Both the position numbers and the translations under genes were made by a program. The notes beneath the pieces were generated by a model. That model worked only from the letters and a program-made list of their open reading frames with translations, did no database searches and was not told the DNA's origin. Shown piece after piece: positions 27,901 to 35,045 of a DNA stretch of 64,000 bases. The DNA is taken from NCBI RefSeq assembly GCF_003002825.1, contig NZ_PVTE01000007.1, positions 62,001-126,000 of the forward strand. The letters run 5' to 3'. The DNA comes from Spirosoma oryzae. Lineage in GTDB: Bacteria; Bacteroidota; Bacteroidia; Cytophagales; Spirosomataceae. Numbering within the stretch: position 1 is the stretch's first letter; each line of letters opens with the position of its first letter.

Positions 27901-28227
27901 AACGAGCTGGTGCCAAGCCTGGGCGTCAATACAACGCCGACGTTCGTGCAGGACTACATCGCCCGCCAATACGGTGCTACGGAGTCGTTTCTGATTAACC
28001 GCAGCTACGCGAAACTGCGCGAAGTGATTATCGGCTATAACCTGCCGCAGTCGCTGCTTAGCCGGTTCCGGGTTCGGGGTGCGTCGGTGTCGCTGGTCGG
28101 TCGTAACCTGCTTTACTTCGCCGAGCGTAAAGACGTTGACCTCGATCAGTACATCACCGGCGCGATTTCGGGTCTGCAAACGCCCACCACCCGCCGGTAC
28201 GGTATCAACCTGAATCTGACATTCTAA
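24952..28227 (+). CDS. SusC/RagA TonB-dependent outer-membrane transporter
   Basis: From the ATG at 24952 the protein is 1,091 residues and begins with a clear signal peptide (QPLRQLACAWALIVL, cleavage after SALA); the upstream ATG at 24922 would spoil it. A CarboxypepD_reg-like domain follows (TVTGTIISADDQKPLPGVSV), then a TonB-box-like stretch (LSEVVVTALG), the plug domain (ALRGNTDILYVVDGIPI and LKGASASALYGFRGKNGAI) and the 22-strand barrel ending in a C-terminal Phe (LNLTF). It works with the SusD gene 128 bases downstream as an importer pair. The downstream phosphoesterases and PhnZ-like enzyme suggest an organophosphorus cargo rather than a glycan. Confidence 0.95.
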   Translation: MQPLRQLACAWALIVLTTVSALAQTTVTGTIISADDQKPLPGVSVIVNGSTTGTTSLGDGTYKLNVPDGSATLTFSFIGFDSQEIAVGNRSRINVTMRTNSRELSEVVVTALGIKKDIRNTAVAIQTVDGAALVKAREPNPINSLTGKVAGLTVGPSSELLGAPSIALRGNTDILYVVDGIPINSDTWNISSDDIDTYTVLKGASASALYGFRGKNGAILITTKRGSKDKRGFSVEVNTSQMADKGFIAIPKVQDQYGPGEYGVYAFGDGKGGGINDGDYDIWGPALNGQLIPQYDSPVNTGQSYTTKFWAGSFTSDRQPTPFTARGANNLQRFLQTGILSTNNIAVSSATDKYDLRFSVSQNYQRGLVPTTRLNITNFNTTLGFNFTPKLRFESNINFNRQYTPNIPDVQYGPNSLIYNVLIWGGADWNVDDMKQIWQPGKVGTQQIYAEYQRYNNPWFLAEYWQRGHYMTNVYGYSSLRYRIMDGLDLTAKVQATTWNLLRNEKFPYSATVYGREQAKGDYREDRRNLLDNINQLLLQYSKNVSPSLTVNALAGAEMRVFNYNSSYTTTNYLIVPGVYNFGNSLNPVQSSNYMADMRVLSAYYSADFTYKNYATLSTTGRMDKLSTLPSGKNAYFYPSVALNTVVSDYARLPEAISFLKLRASYANVKDALTQASIGATPGATYPVGYGLQYSSTYGGPTYQNSAVYTLPTSINNQPSAYYTNTLNNPNLRPSSTSQTEVGLDIRFLKNRLAFDAAYYISNDGPAIFNLPQSEASGYPGRLVNGIKTQKKGIELSLTGQALRLPNSFRWDVLVNYSSYVQRLKEVYPEGGINSVPSNYFVSGSSDARYVNIGDRVDAIYGTQLVRTPDGQLINDAGGRPIINQTRQFLGYANPKFVWGINNRFAYKDFTFSFQFDGRVGGVIGDYIKQKSYQGGRNIETVEGAIGAARLNDVQGIKSYVGSGLALGSVAIKYDVNGNVTNYNELVPSLGVNTTPTFVQDYIARQYGATESFLINRSYAKLREVIIGYNLPQSLLSRFRVRGASVSLVGRNLLYFAERKDVDLDQYITGAISGLQTPTTRRYGINLNLTF

Positions 28228-28350
28228 AATTGGTTTTCGGTTTTCCGTTTACGGTTTTCGGTAGTCCGCTACATGGTGCGTTGTCTATAACCAAGCTGAC
28301 TTGTTGGATTGCCGATTGACCGAAAACGGAAAACCGAAAACGGAAAACTG
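28228..28350. repeat. Inverted low-complexity tracts between susC and susD
   Basis: The left arm (28231-28264) is built from GGTTTTCGG/TTCCGTTTACGG units, and the right arm (28317-28347) from the complement ACCGAAAACGGAAAACCGAA. The arms pair imperfectly across about 50 bases. A strong hairpin here could lower susD expression relative to susC, or stabilise the upstream mRNA. The same motif family appears at 11.17-11.29, 11.94-12.16 and 20.38-20.40 kb. Confidence 0.8.
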
Positions 28351-28355
28351 ACACT

Positions 28356-29954
28356 ATGAAACGCTACAAACATATCCTTCCCCTCGCGCTGGGTTTGCTG
28401 ACGCTGGCGGGCTGCGAAAAACCCTTCGATCAACTGGCGCAGGACCCCAACCGGCCGTCGTCGGCCCCGGCGTCGCTGATTTTGCAGGGTATCGAAAACG
28501 ACATGTACAACGCCAACCGTGCCCCATCGGGCTTCAACGGTGTTACCAACGAGCCGTGGGATGATGAGCAACGCTGGAATCAGTTCCACGCCAGTAACTA
28601 CAACTACTACGCGACCAACGATTACGCCTGGACGTCGACCTCGCTCAACTACACGACGCTGAAAGACGTAGTGCGGATGGAAATCGAAGCCGCCAACACG
28701 GGACAAGCATCCGTAAACCCCTATTCGGCGCTGGGTAAGTTTTTTCGGGCGTATTTCTTCGAGAACATGACCCGGCGGCTGGGCGATATTCCGATGACCG
28801 ACGCCCTGAAAGGACTCGACAACCTGACGCCCAAGTACGACACGCAGAAAGCCGTTTACCTGCAAATCCTGTCGTGGCTCGACAGCGCCAATGATGATCT
28901 GGCTACGCTGATTTCGCAGAAAAACGGTAACCTGTCGGGCGATATTTACATGGGTAACAGCCTGACGCAATGGCAAAAGGTGGTCAATACGTTCAAGATG
29001 CGTGTGTTGGTGTCGCTGAGCCACAAGGCATCGGATACTGACCTGAACGTGCCTGCCCGGTTTGCTGCGGTGCTGAACAACCCGACAAAGTACCCGCTGA
29101 TGAGCAGCCTGTCGGACAACATGCAGTACACGTACAACACGGTGTACAACCAGTATCCGCGCAACCCGAGTAACTTCGGTAACAACGCCACGCGCGAAAA
29201 CATGGCTGATACGTACCTGGGTTTGCTGACGAAGCTGAAAGACCCGCGTACGTTCGTCGTGGCCGAACCCGCTGGCGCACTCGTGGCGGCAGGTGGTAGC
29301 CCGACTGCCTTCAGTTCATTCCTGGGTGCATCGTCGGGCGAGGATCTGGCAACGATGGCGTCGAAAGCCAACGTCGGTGGCTACTCGTTCCAGAACCGCA
29401 AGCGCTACTATAGCACCTATCTGGGTGAGCCGTATTTCATCATCGGCTACCCCGAATTACAGTTCAACATCGCTGAGGGTATCAACCGGGGCTGGGCAAC
29501 GGGCAACGCCGAAACGTATTACCAGAACGGTATCAAAGCGTCGTGGTCGTTCTACGGTCTGACCGACGGAGCCAACACGGTGTACTTCTCGGCCGACGGT
29601 GGGTATCAAAACTTTAACACATACACCGTCAACGTCAGCTACAGCGATTACTACGCGCAAAGCGGAGTGAAATACGCGGGTGGTAGCACGGGCCTGACGC
29701 AGATTCTGCAACAGAAATACCTGGCTTTCGCGCAGAACTCGGGCATGGAAGCTTTCTACAACCAGCGTCGGACGGGGGTACCCACGTTCCAGGTTGGTCC
29801 GGGTACGGGCAACAGTACCCGGATTCCGCTACGCTGGCAGTACCCTGCTACTGAACGGCAGTACAACGGCGCGAACAATAGCTCGGCCGTGACGAGTCAG
29901 TACGGGTCAACCGGCGACGATATCAACGCCAAAATGTGGCTGTTACAGGACTAA
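28356..29954 (+). CDS. SusD/RagB-family surface lipoprotein
   Basis: The 532-residue protein has a lipoprotein signal with lipobox LTLAGCEKP (C20), followed by FDQLAQDPNRPSSAPASLIL, typical of the SusD_like_2 branch. TPR-like helices make up the rest (for example LGKFFRAYFFENMTRRLGD and YPELQFNIAEGINRGWA). It would sit on the cell surface, capture substrate and close over the SusC pore. It follows susC as in nearly all such pairs. The ligand cannot be read from sequence; the downstream genes point to phosphorus-containing compounds. Confidence 0.94.
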   Translation: MKRYKHILPLALGLLTLAGCEKPFDQLAQDPNRPSSAPASLILQGIENDMYNANRAPSGFNGVTNEPWDDEQRWNQFHASNYNYYATNDYAWTSTSLNYTTLKDVVRMEIEAANTGQASVNPYSALGKFFRAYFFENMTRRLGDIPMTDALKGLDNLTPKYDTQKAVYLQILSWLDSANDDLATLISQKNGNLSGDIYMGNSLTQWQKVVNTFKMRVLVSLSHKASDTDLNVPARFAAVLNNPTKYPLMSSLSDNMQYTYNTVYNQYPRNPSNFGNNATRENMADTYLGLLTKLKDPRTFVVAEPAGALVAAGGSPTAFSSFLGASSGEDLATMASKANVGGYSFQNRKRYYSTYLGEPYFIIGYPELQFNIAEGINRGWATGNAETYYQNGIKASWSFYGLTDGANTVYFSADGGYQNFNTYTVNVSYSDYYAQSGVKYAGGSTGLTQILQQKYLAFAQNSGMEAFYNQRRTGVPTFQVGPGTGNSTRIPLRWQYPATERQYNGANNSSAVTSQYGSTGDDINAKMWLLQD

Positions 29955-29989
29955 GTCAGGTCAGTCATAGTAGTTTTCTAAAACCAACT

Positions 29990-30080
29990 TTTCTGTCATT
30001 CTGATGATAGGAAGGAACTGCGCAAGTGGCTGACAAATGGTTGCCGCCAACGTTCCTTACTAGTGTCAGAATGACAGAAA
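29990..30080. repeat. Inverted repeat with GTCATTCTGA arms before the phosphatase gene
   Basis: TTTCTGTCATTCTGA (29990-30004) and its exact complement (30066-30080) flank 61 bases that include a second imperfect pair (AGGAAGGAAC and GTTCCTTAC). The right arm ends 8 bases before the chosen start of the next gene. A related, shorter hairpin (TTTTGTCATTCC/GGAATGATAAAA, 31250-31283) flanks the other end of that gene. Confidence 0.85.
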
Positions 30081-30088
30081 TTCTTGCT

Positions 30089-31198
30089 ATGCGGTCTATA
30101 CTATTCTTTCTAACCCTGCTGCTGGCCAGTCCATTGCTGGCGCAACCGGCCGAGAATGTGATTCTCGTTACAATGGATGGCGTGCGCTGGCAGGACGTAT
30201 TCACCGGCGCGGACTCATCATTACTTTTCGATCCGGTTTACAGTCGTGATACGGCGGCTGCGCGGAAAGCGTTCTGGGCCAACACCCCGGCCGAACGACG
30301 CGAGCGGTTCATGCCGTTTTTGTGGACAACGCTCGCGAAACAAGGGCAACTGTACGGCAATCGCAAACTGGGTAGCAAGATGAACGTATCGAATCCGCAC
30401 TGGTTCAGCTACCCCGGCTACAACGAAATTCTGAGCGGGTATGCCGACGACCGGATCAAATCGAACGACAAGATCGATAATCCCAACGTCACGGTGCTGG
30501 AGTTCATCAATCAGCAACCGGGTTTTACCGGTAAGGTCGCTGCGTTTTCGTCATGGGATGTGATCGAAGCCGCCGTCAACGAAAAACGGAGCGGCATATA
30601 CGCCAGTTCGGCCAACGAAGCGAGTCGGCCCGCTACTGGTCCCGATTCCCTGCTGGCCGACATGACCCGACTGCTGCCGCGCCCCTTCGGTGATGGTGTC
30701 CGCGCCGACATGCTGACGTATTTCACGGCCCGACAGTACATCAAGGAAAAGCGTCCGAGAGTGCTGTTTCTCTCGTTCGACGAAACCGACGACCTGGCCC
30801 ATGCGGGGCAATACGCCGAGCATTTGCAGATGGTGCAGTCGATCGACCGCTACCTCAGTGATCTCTGGCAACTGCTTCAGTCGATGCCGCAGTACGCCGG
30901 CAAAACAGCGATGCTCATTACGACCGATCACGGACGGGGGCACACGCCCAAAGCCCGCTGGAAAGATCACGGTACCAAAACCGCCGATTCCTACCAGATC
31001 TGGCTGGCAGCGATGGGAACGGGCGTCGCTACGACTGGTGAATCCACGCCGGGCGCATCCACGCCGGGCGAACAGAAGAACGGACCGGTGCTGTACCAGA
31101 ATCAGATAGCCGCCACGCTGGCCAAACTCCTGGGGCTGACGTTTACCGCCGATCACCCGGTCGGAGCACCCATTGATCGTGTGACAGGAGACAAGTAG
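30089..31198 (+). CDS. Secreted alkaline-phosphatase-superfamily enzyme in the phosphonate-type cluster
   Basis: I start at ATG 30089 because it gives a proper signal peptide (MRSILFFLTLLLASPLLA, then QPAENV); upstream starts fall inside the inverted repeat. The mature protein of about 350 residues has the superfamily metal sites: VTMDGVRW (first Asp), a nucleophile region near VSNPHWFSYPGYNEIL, DETDDLAHAG, TTDHGRGH and KDHG. The superfamily includes phosphodiesterases and phosphonoacetate hydrolase (PhnA). A loop near the C-terminus carries a duplicated ASTPG unit (15-bp repeats at 31040-31069). It would release a smaller product or phosphate in the periplasm after SusCD import. The exact bond cleaved is not known. 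Confidence 0.85.
   Translation: MRSILFFLTLLLASPLLAQPAENVILVTMDGVRWQDVFTGADSSLLFDPVYSRDTAAARKAFWANTPAERRERFMPFLWTTLAKQGQLYGNRKLGSKMNVSNPHWFSYPGYNEILSGYADDRIKSNDKIDNPNVTVLEFINQQPGFTGKVAAFSSWDVIEAAVNEKRSGIYASSANEASRPATGPDSLLADMTRLLPRPFGDGVRADMLTYFTARQYIKEKRPRVLFLSFDETDDLAHAGQYAEHLQMVQSIDRYLSDLWQLLQSMPQYAGKTAMLITTDHGRGHTPKARWKDHGTKTADSYQIWLAAMGTGVATTGESTPGASTPGEQKNGPVLYQNQIAATLAKLLGLTFTADHPVGAPIDRVTGDK
31040..31069 (+). repeat. Two 15-bp tandem repeats in the phosphatase gene
   Basis: GAATCCACGCCGGGC is followed directly by GCATCCACGCCGGGC. The units are in frame and encode ESTPG-ASTPG in a surface-type loop. Confidence 0.95.
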
Positions 31199-31301
31199 AC
31201 AGCAAGAAAAAGTAGGTGCCCTATGTCCTACGAATTATAGAAAGACCAATTTTGTCATTCCGGACTTGTGAGGAATGATAAAAGGCAAGCCTGAACCCAA
31301 C

Positions 31302-32216
31302 ATGAATCGTCGCGACATACTGAAATCGGCCGGGCTGTTGCCCCTTGCGCCAGCTACGAATGAACTGATTACGACCACGGCAGCCCGTAAGCGCAGTCTG
31401 CGGTTTGCCTACCTGGGCGACACGCACATTTTTCCCGACAAGAAGCCGATGGACGGCGTTGCCAACTGTCTACAGCACGTACAGCAGCAGCGCGACAAGC
31501 CGGCCTTCATCCTGCATGGGGGCGACGTCATTATGGACGCGCTGAAGGAAGACCGCGAGAAGGTGCAGAAGCAATGGGATGCCTGGCACTCGGTTGCCAA
31601 AGCCAACAACAACCTGCCCATCGAATACTGCATCGGCAATCACGACGTCTGGGGATTCGACAACGCACAGAACGATCCGCTTTACGGGAAGAAATGGGCC
31701 ATCGATCAGATGGGCATCAGCGGCCGGTATCGGAGTTTTAACAAAGGGGGCTGGCAATTCATCATCCTCGACAGCGTACAACCGAAAGCCGATGGTAAGT
31801 GGTATACCGGTGGTATCGACGCCGAACAACTGGACTGGCTGAAAGGGGAACTGGCGAAGATCGATAAGAAAACGCCGGTACTCATCATGTCGCATATACC
31901 CATTGTGTCGGTAACAGGCTTCGCCTTCGCGACCAACGCTAAAGACGGCAACTGGCAGATTCCCGGCGGCATTGCTCTGCCCGATGCAGCCCAGCTTATC
32001 ACACTTTTTTACCAGCACCCAAACGTGAAGGCCTGCCTGAGCGGCCACATGCACCTGCTCGACCGCGCCGAGTACAACGGTGTAACCTACCTTTGTAATG
32101 GCTCTGTCGCGGGTAACTGGTGGAAAGACGCTACCTACCAGCAGACCCATTCCGGCTACGCACTCTTCGACCTCTACGACGACGGCACCGTCGAGCGGAC
32201 GTATATCTCAGTTTAA
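31302..32216 (+). CDS. Calcineurin-like metallophosphoesterase, Tat-type signal
   Basis: From the ATG at 31302 the 304-residue protein begins MNRRDILKSAGLLPLAPA, a twin-arginine-like signal with a short hydrophobic part; the ATG at 31275 only adds a hydrophilic extension. The metal sites of the family follow: LGDTHIF (Asp, His), HGGDVIMD, GNHDVWG, MSHIP and SGHMHLLD. Such enzymes cleave phosphomono- or diesters, such as glycerophosphodiesters or nucleotides. It follows the alkaline-phosphatase-type gene and precedes the PhnZ-like gene on the same strand, so a periplasmic step on an imported organophosphorus compound is likely. Confidence 0.9.
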   Translation: MNRRDILKSAGLLPLAPATNELITTTAARKRSLRFAYLGDTHIFPDKKPMDGVANCLQHVQQQRDKPAFILHGGDVIMDALKEDREKVQKQWDAWHSVAKANNNLPIEYCIGNHDVWGFDNAQNDPLYGKKWAIDQMGISGRYRSFNKGGWQFIILDSVQPKADGKWYTGGIDAEQLDWLKGELAKIDKKTPVLIMSHIPIVSVTGFAFATNAKDGNWQIPGGIALPDAAQLITLFYQHPNVKACLSGHMHLLDRAEYNGVTYLCNGSVAGNWWKDATYQQTHSGYALFDLYDDGTVERTYISV

Positions 32217-32292
32217 GGGTTAAGGTCTAATGTTTAATGTTGCGTCTCGGGCGGTCTCTTAACCTTAAACCATAAACTTTAAACCGTAAACT
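32217..32292. repeat. Inverted low-complexity tracts before the PhnZ-like gene
   Basis: GGGTTAAGGTCTAATGTTTA on the left and AACCTTAAACCATAAACTTT (continuing AAACCGTAAAC) on the right pair imperfectly around a GC-rich loop (CGTCTCGGGCGGTCTC). The right arm ends about 5 bases before the ATG at 32297. Confidence 0.7.
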
Positions 32293-32296
32293 AATC

Positions 32297-32836
32297 ATGC
32301 AAACCATCGCCCAGATTTTTGCGCAGAGCGGGCAGGACGAGTACTACGGCGAGCCTGTTACGCAACTCGAACATGCGCTGCAATGCGCGCAACTCGCCGA
32401 GCAGGCCGGTGCTGATGACGAAACCGTTGTCGCTGCCTTCCTGCACGATATTGGTCATCTGTTCTCCGTCGAGTCTGCGGAAGGCTACATGGATGGCTAC
32501 GGTACCGTCGATCACGAGCGGCTGGGGGCTGATTTTCTGCGGCAGCGGGGCTTCTCGGAAAAGATCGCGCAACTCATCGAGCACCACGTCAACGCCAAGC
32601 GCTACCTGGTGTACAAGCATCCCGAGTACCGCGCCCGGCTGTCGGAAGCAAGTACCCAAACGCTTATGTTCCAGGGCGGACCAATGACTGCCGACGAAGC
32701 CGCGCAGTTTGAGCAAAATCCGTATTTCCGTGAAATACTACAGGTGCGTGGCTGGGACGAACGGGCCAAGGAAATAGACCTGCCAACCCCCGGCATCGAG
32801 CATTACCTGGCCCTGTGCGAGCGCGTCCGGCGGTAA
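32297..32836 (+). CDS. PhnZ-like HD-domain oxygenase for hydroxy-aminophosphonates
   Basis: The 179-residue protein matches the small HD oxygenase PhnZ in length and pattern. Ligands of the di-iron site fall at H26, H50, D51, H73, H97 and D154 (QLEHAL, FLHDIGH, VDHERLG, EHHVNAKR, RGWDERAK). With a shift of 7-8 these correspond to PhnZ H34, H58, D59, H80, H104 and D161, and Y16/E19 to the gating Y24/E27. Residues that grip the phosphonate in PhnZ also have counterparts (H54, K101, S119, R151). PhnZ oxidatively cleaves (R)-2-amino-1-hydroxyethylphosphonate to glycine and phosphate. Its usual partner PhnY, a 2-oxoglutarate dioxygenase, is not in the window. Residue numbers for PhnZ are from memory. 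Confidence 0.88.
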   Translation: MQTIAQIFAQSGQDEYYGEPVTQLEHALQCAQLAEQAGADDETVVAAFLHDIGHLFSVESAEGYMDGYGTVDHERLGADFLRQRGFSEKIAQLIEHHVNAKRYLVYKHPEYRARLSEASTQTLMFQGGPMTADEAAQFEQNPYFREILQVRGWDERAKEIDLPTPGIEHYLALCERVRR

Positions 32837-32920
32837 ATGCGCAGGCCATCGCTACCCGGAAGGAAACTTCGACTTAGTTTGGTTAGCTTGCGTATTGCAC
32901 GAATCCATCTCGCACCCACA

Positions 32921-34207
32921 ATGTCATCGCCCGCTTTCCTCCGCCATTCTACGACATTCACCCTGTTCGGAGCCATCGCTGCGTTTTGCACCTATGCCTG
33001 CATGTATGCTTTTCGCAAGGGCATAACCGCCGTGTCATTCGACGGGGTGGCTTTTGCCGGGATTAGCTACAAAATCTGGCTGATTACGGCGCAGGTGCTG
33101 GGTTACGCAGCGTCCAAGCGTATCGGAGTGAAAGTCGTGTCGGAGATGTCGCCGGGCCGTCGGGCGCTGAATATTCTGCTGTTTATTGGACTGGCTGAAC
33201 TGGCGCTGCTGGGCTTCGCACTGGTGCCGGCTCCCTGGAACATTGGTTTCCTGTTTCTGAACGGCCTGCCACTGGGCATGGTCTACGGCATCATGCTTGG
33301 CTTTCTGGAAGGCCGCAGACAAACCGACGCCCTCGTCGCGGGCCTGACAGCCTCGTTTATTTTCGCGTCGGGCTTCGTCAAAACCGTTGCGCTTACCATC
33401 CGCGCCGACTGGGGCGTTTCGGAGTTCTGGTTGCCCTTCGTCACCGGCGCGCTGTTCGTGCTGCCGCTGCTCCTGTCAGTGTACGCGTTGACGCTGTTGC
33501 CGCCACCAACGACCGAAGACCGCGCCCTGCGAACCGAGCGGAAACCGATGGATGCGGCCGAACGGCGGGCCTTCGTCAGCACGTTCGGGCCAGGGCTGGT
33601 GCTGCTGATTGCGTCGTACGTGCTGCTCTCGGCATTCCGCGACTTTCGCGACAACTTTGGCCCCGAAATTCTGCGCGATGCGGGCGTGAGCAACCCCGGT
33701 ATTTTCGCCAAAACCGAAACGCTGGTGGCGGTAGGCGTACTGCTTGTCATGGCGCTGCTGCAACGCGTTACCGACAATTTTCGGGCCTTCACCCTGCTGA
33801 ACGGCATTATGCTACTCGGGGGCGCACTGGTAGGCCTGAGTACCTGGGCGTACTCGGGTGGCCTGCTCTCGACCGGTACCTGGTTTCTGCTGACCGGGCT
33901 GGGTCTGTATATGGGTTACGTTCCCTGCAACGGCCTGTATTTCGAGCGGCTGGTGGCGTCGTTCCGCTACGTCAGCACGGTCGGTTTCATCGTTACCCTG
34001 GCCGACTGGTACGGTTATCTGGGTAGCGTAGGCGTACTGCTCTACAAAAACTTCGGACAGGGCAGCATCAGCTACTTGGACTTCTTCGTCAACGGCGCTT
34101 ACATCCTGGCCGTGATTTATACTCTGCTGGTCGTTGGTTCGTACGTCTACTTCCGGGGCCGGTATCGGGGAGCAACCGTGACGCAGGGGCAGGAAAGTCT
34201 GGTCTAG
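32921..34207 (+). CDS. DUF5690 MFS-like permease
   Basis: I start at ATG 32921 (MSSPAFLRHSTTFTLFGAIA); the upstream ATG 32837 adds a basic tail overlapping the intergenic region. The 428-residue protein has about 12 transmembrane helices and GITAVSFDGVAFAG, FLFLNGLPLGMVYGIMLGF and YVPCNGLYFERL segments that I associate with DUF5690, a Bacteroidota-specific MFS branch. FNGLPLGMVxG also recalls glycerol-3-phosphate/hexose-phosphate type permeases (organophosphate antiporters). Directly after the PhnZ-like gene, it is the best candidate for inner-membrane uptake of the phosphonate. Confidence 0.8.
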   Translation: MSSPAFLRHSTTFTLFGAIAAFCTYACMYAFRKGITAVSFDGVAFAGISYKIWLITAQVLGYAASKRIGVKVVSEMSPGRRALNILLFIGLAELALLGFALVPAPWNIGFLFLNGLPLGMVYGIMLGFLEGRRQTDALVAGLTASFIFASGFVKTVALTIRADWGVSEFWLPFVTGALFVLPLLLSVYALTLLPPPTTEDRALRTERKPMDAAERRAFVSTFGPGLVLLIASYVLLSAFRDFRDNFGPEILRDAGVSNPGIFAKTETLVAVGVLLVMALLQRVTDNFRAFTLLNGIMLLGGALVGLSTWAYSGGLLSTGTWFLLTGLGLYMGYVPCNGLYFERLVASFRYVSTVGFIVTLADWYGYLGSVGVLLYKNFGQGSISYLDFFVNGAYILAVIYTLLVVGSYVYFRGRYRGATVTQGQESLV

Positions 34208-34214
34208 TTGCCGG

Positions 34215-34245
34215 TTGTATCCGGGTTACGAATCGGTTAGCTTTG
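34215..34245 (+). promoter_or_regulatory. Promoter of the MNT/HEPN pair
   Basis: TTG (34215-34217), 20 bases, then TAGCTTTG (34238-34245) fits the Bacteroidota -33/-7 pattern. The -7 box ends 6 bases before the ATG at 34252, so the transcript would start at or next to the start codon. Confidence 0.45.
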
Positions 34246-34251
34246 TCAACT

Positions 34252-34587
34252 ATGGAAGCGACTATCAACCCGGCAATCGAACCCATCGTGCGCGAGTTCA
34301 AAACGGCCCTGCAAGCGATGTACGGCGACCGGCTGCGCGAGGTGATACTGTACGGTTCCTACGCCCGGGGCGACTACGACGATGAATCCGACATCGACCT
34401 GATGGTCGTTCTCAGTGATGAGAAGGTGAATACGATTGGTGAAGTGTGGAAAATGGGTGATCTAACAACAGGGTTATTATTTGACTATGGTAAAGTAATA
34501 TCAGTTTTGCCCGTTGCGGCAAGTCGATTCACAACGTCGTATATGCCGGTCTACCAAAACGCCCGTCGAGAGGGCATCATGCTATGA
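34252..34587 (+). CDS. Minimal nucleotidyltransferase (MNT), antitoxin-type
   Basis: The 111-residue protein shows the pol-beta nucleotidyltransferase motif G35-S36 ... D47-x-D49 (YGSYARGDYDDESDIDLMVV). An ATG at 34252 is preferred over TTG 34243, which lies in the promoter. It overlaps the HEPN gene by 4 bases (ATGA). MNT/HEPN pairs are widespread; in the studied MntA/HepT type the transferase AMPylates and silences the HEPN RNase. Whether this subtype works the same way is unknown. Confidence 0.88.
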   Translation: MEATINPAIEPIVREFKTALQAMYGDRLREVILYGSYARGDYDDESDIDLMVVLSDEKVNTIGEVWKMGDLTTGLLFDYGKVISVLPVAASRFTTSYMPVYQNARREGIML

Positions 34588-34973
34588 AAGAAGCTATCGA
34601 AACGTTCCTGGATCATGCCGCGCTGACGTTGGACGACGCCGAGTTTCTTCTACAGGACGGCCGCAAGCTGGCTTTAGCAAACCGGGCTTACTATGCGGTT
34701 TTCTATTGTCTCAGCGCGCTATTACTGACCGAGGGTATCACCACTAAAAAGCATTCTGGCGCGCTGAGTAAATTCAATGAACTGTTTGTCAAAACCAGTC
34801 GGTTCGATATAGCAGCAGGTAAACTTGTTGCCCACAGTTTCAATGCCCGACAGTCTGCTGACTACGATATGCAGTCTGACATCACGGATGAGCTGGCTCA
34901 GCAGTTACTCCACGACGCCCGTCATTTCTACGATCTTACGCTGGCGTATTTGCGGCAGCATCCGGTCGAATGA
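34584..34973 (+). CDS. HEPN-domain protein, partner of the MNT
   Basis: The 129-residue all-helical protein has the HEPN (PF05168-like) core LALANRAYYAVFYCLSALLL and ends HSFNARQSADYDMQSD, typical of the family. I do not see the RNase motif Rx4-6H of HepT toxins, so a role as a binding partner or a non-canonical toxin is possible. It starts inside the end of the MNT gene (ATGA overlap), which points to translational coupling. Confidence 0.85.
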   Translation: MKEAIETFLDHAALTLDDAEFLLQDGRKLALANRAYYAVFYCLSALLLTEGITTKKHSGALSKFNELFVKTSRFDIAAGKLVAHSFNARQSADYDMQSDITDELAQQLLHDARHFYDLTLAYLRQHPVE

Positions 34974-35045
34974 AAAATGATTGATGCGCCAACCCTACAA
35001 TAACTCGGCTACTGAGTTAATGAATTGGCGGCAACCAACAACACT

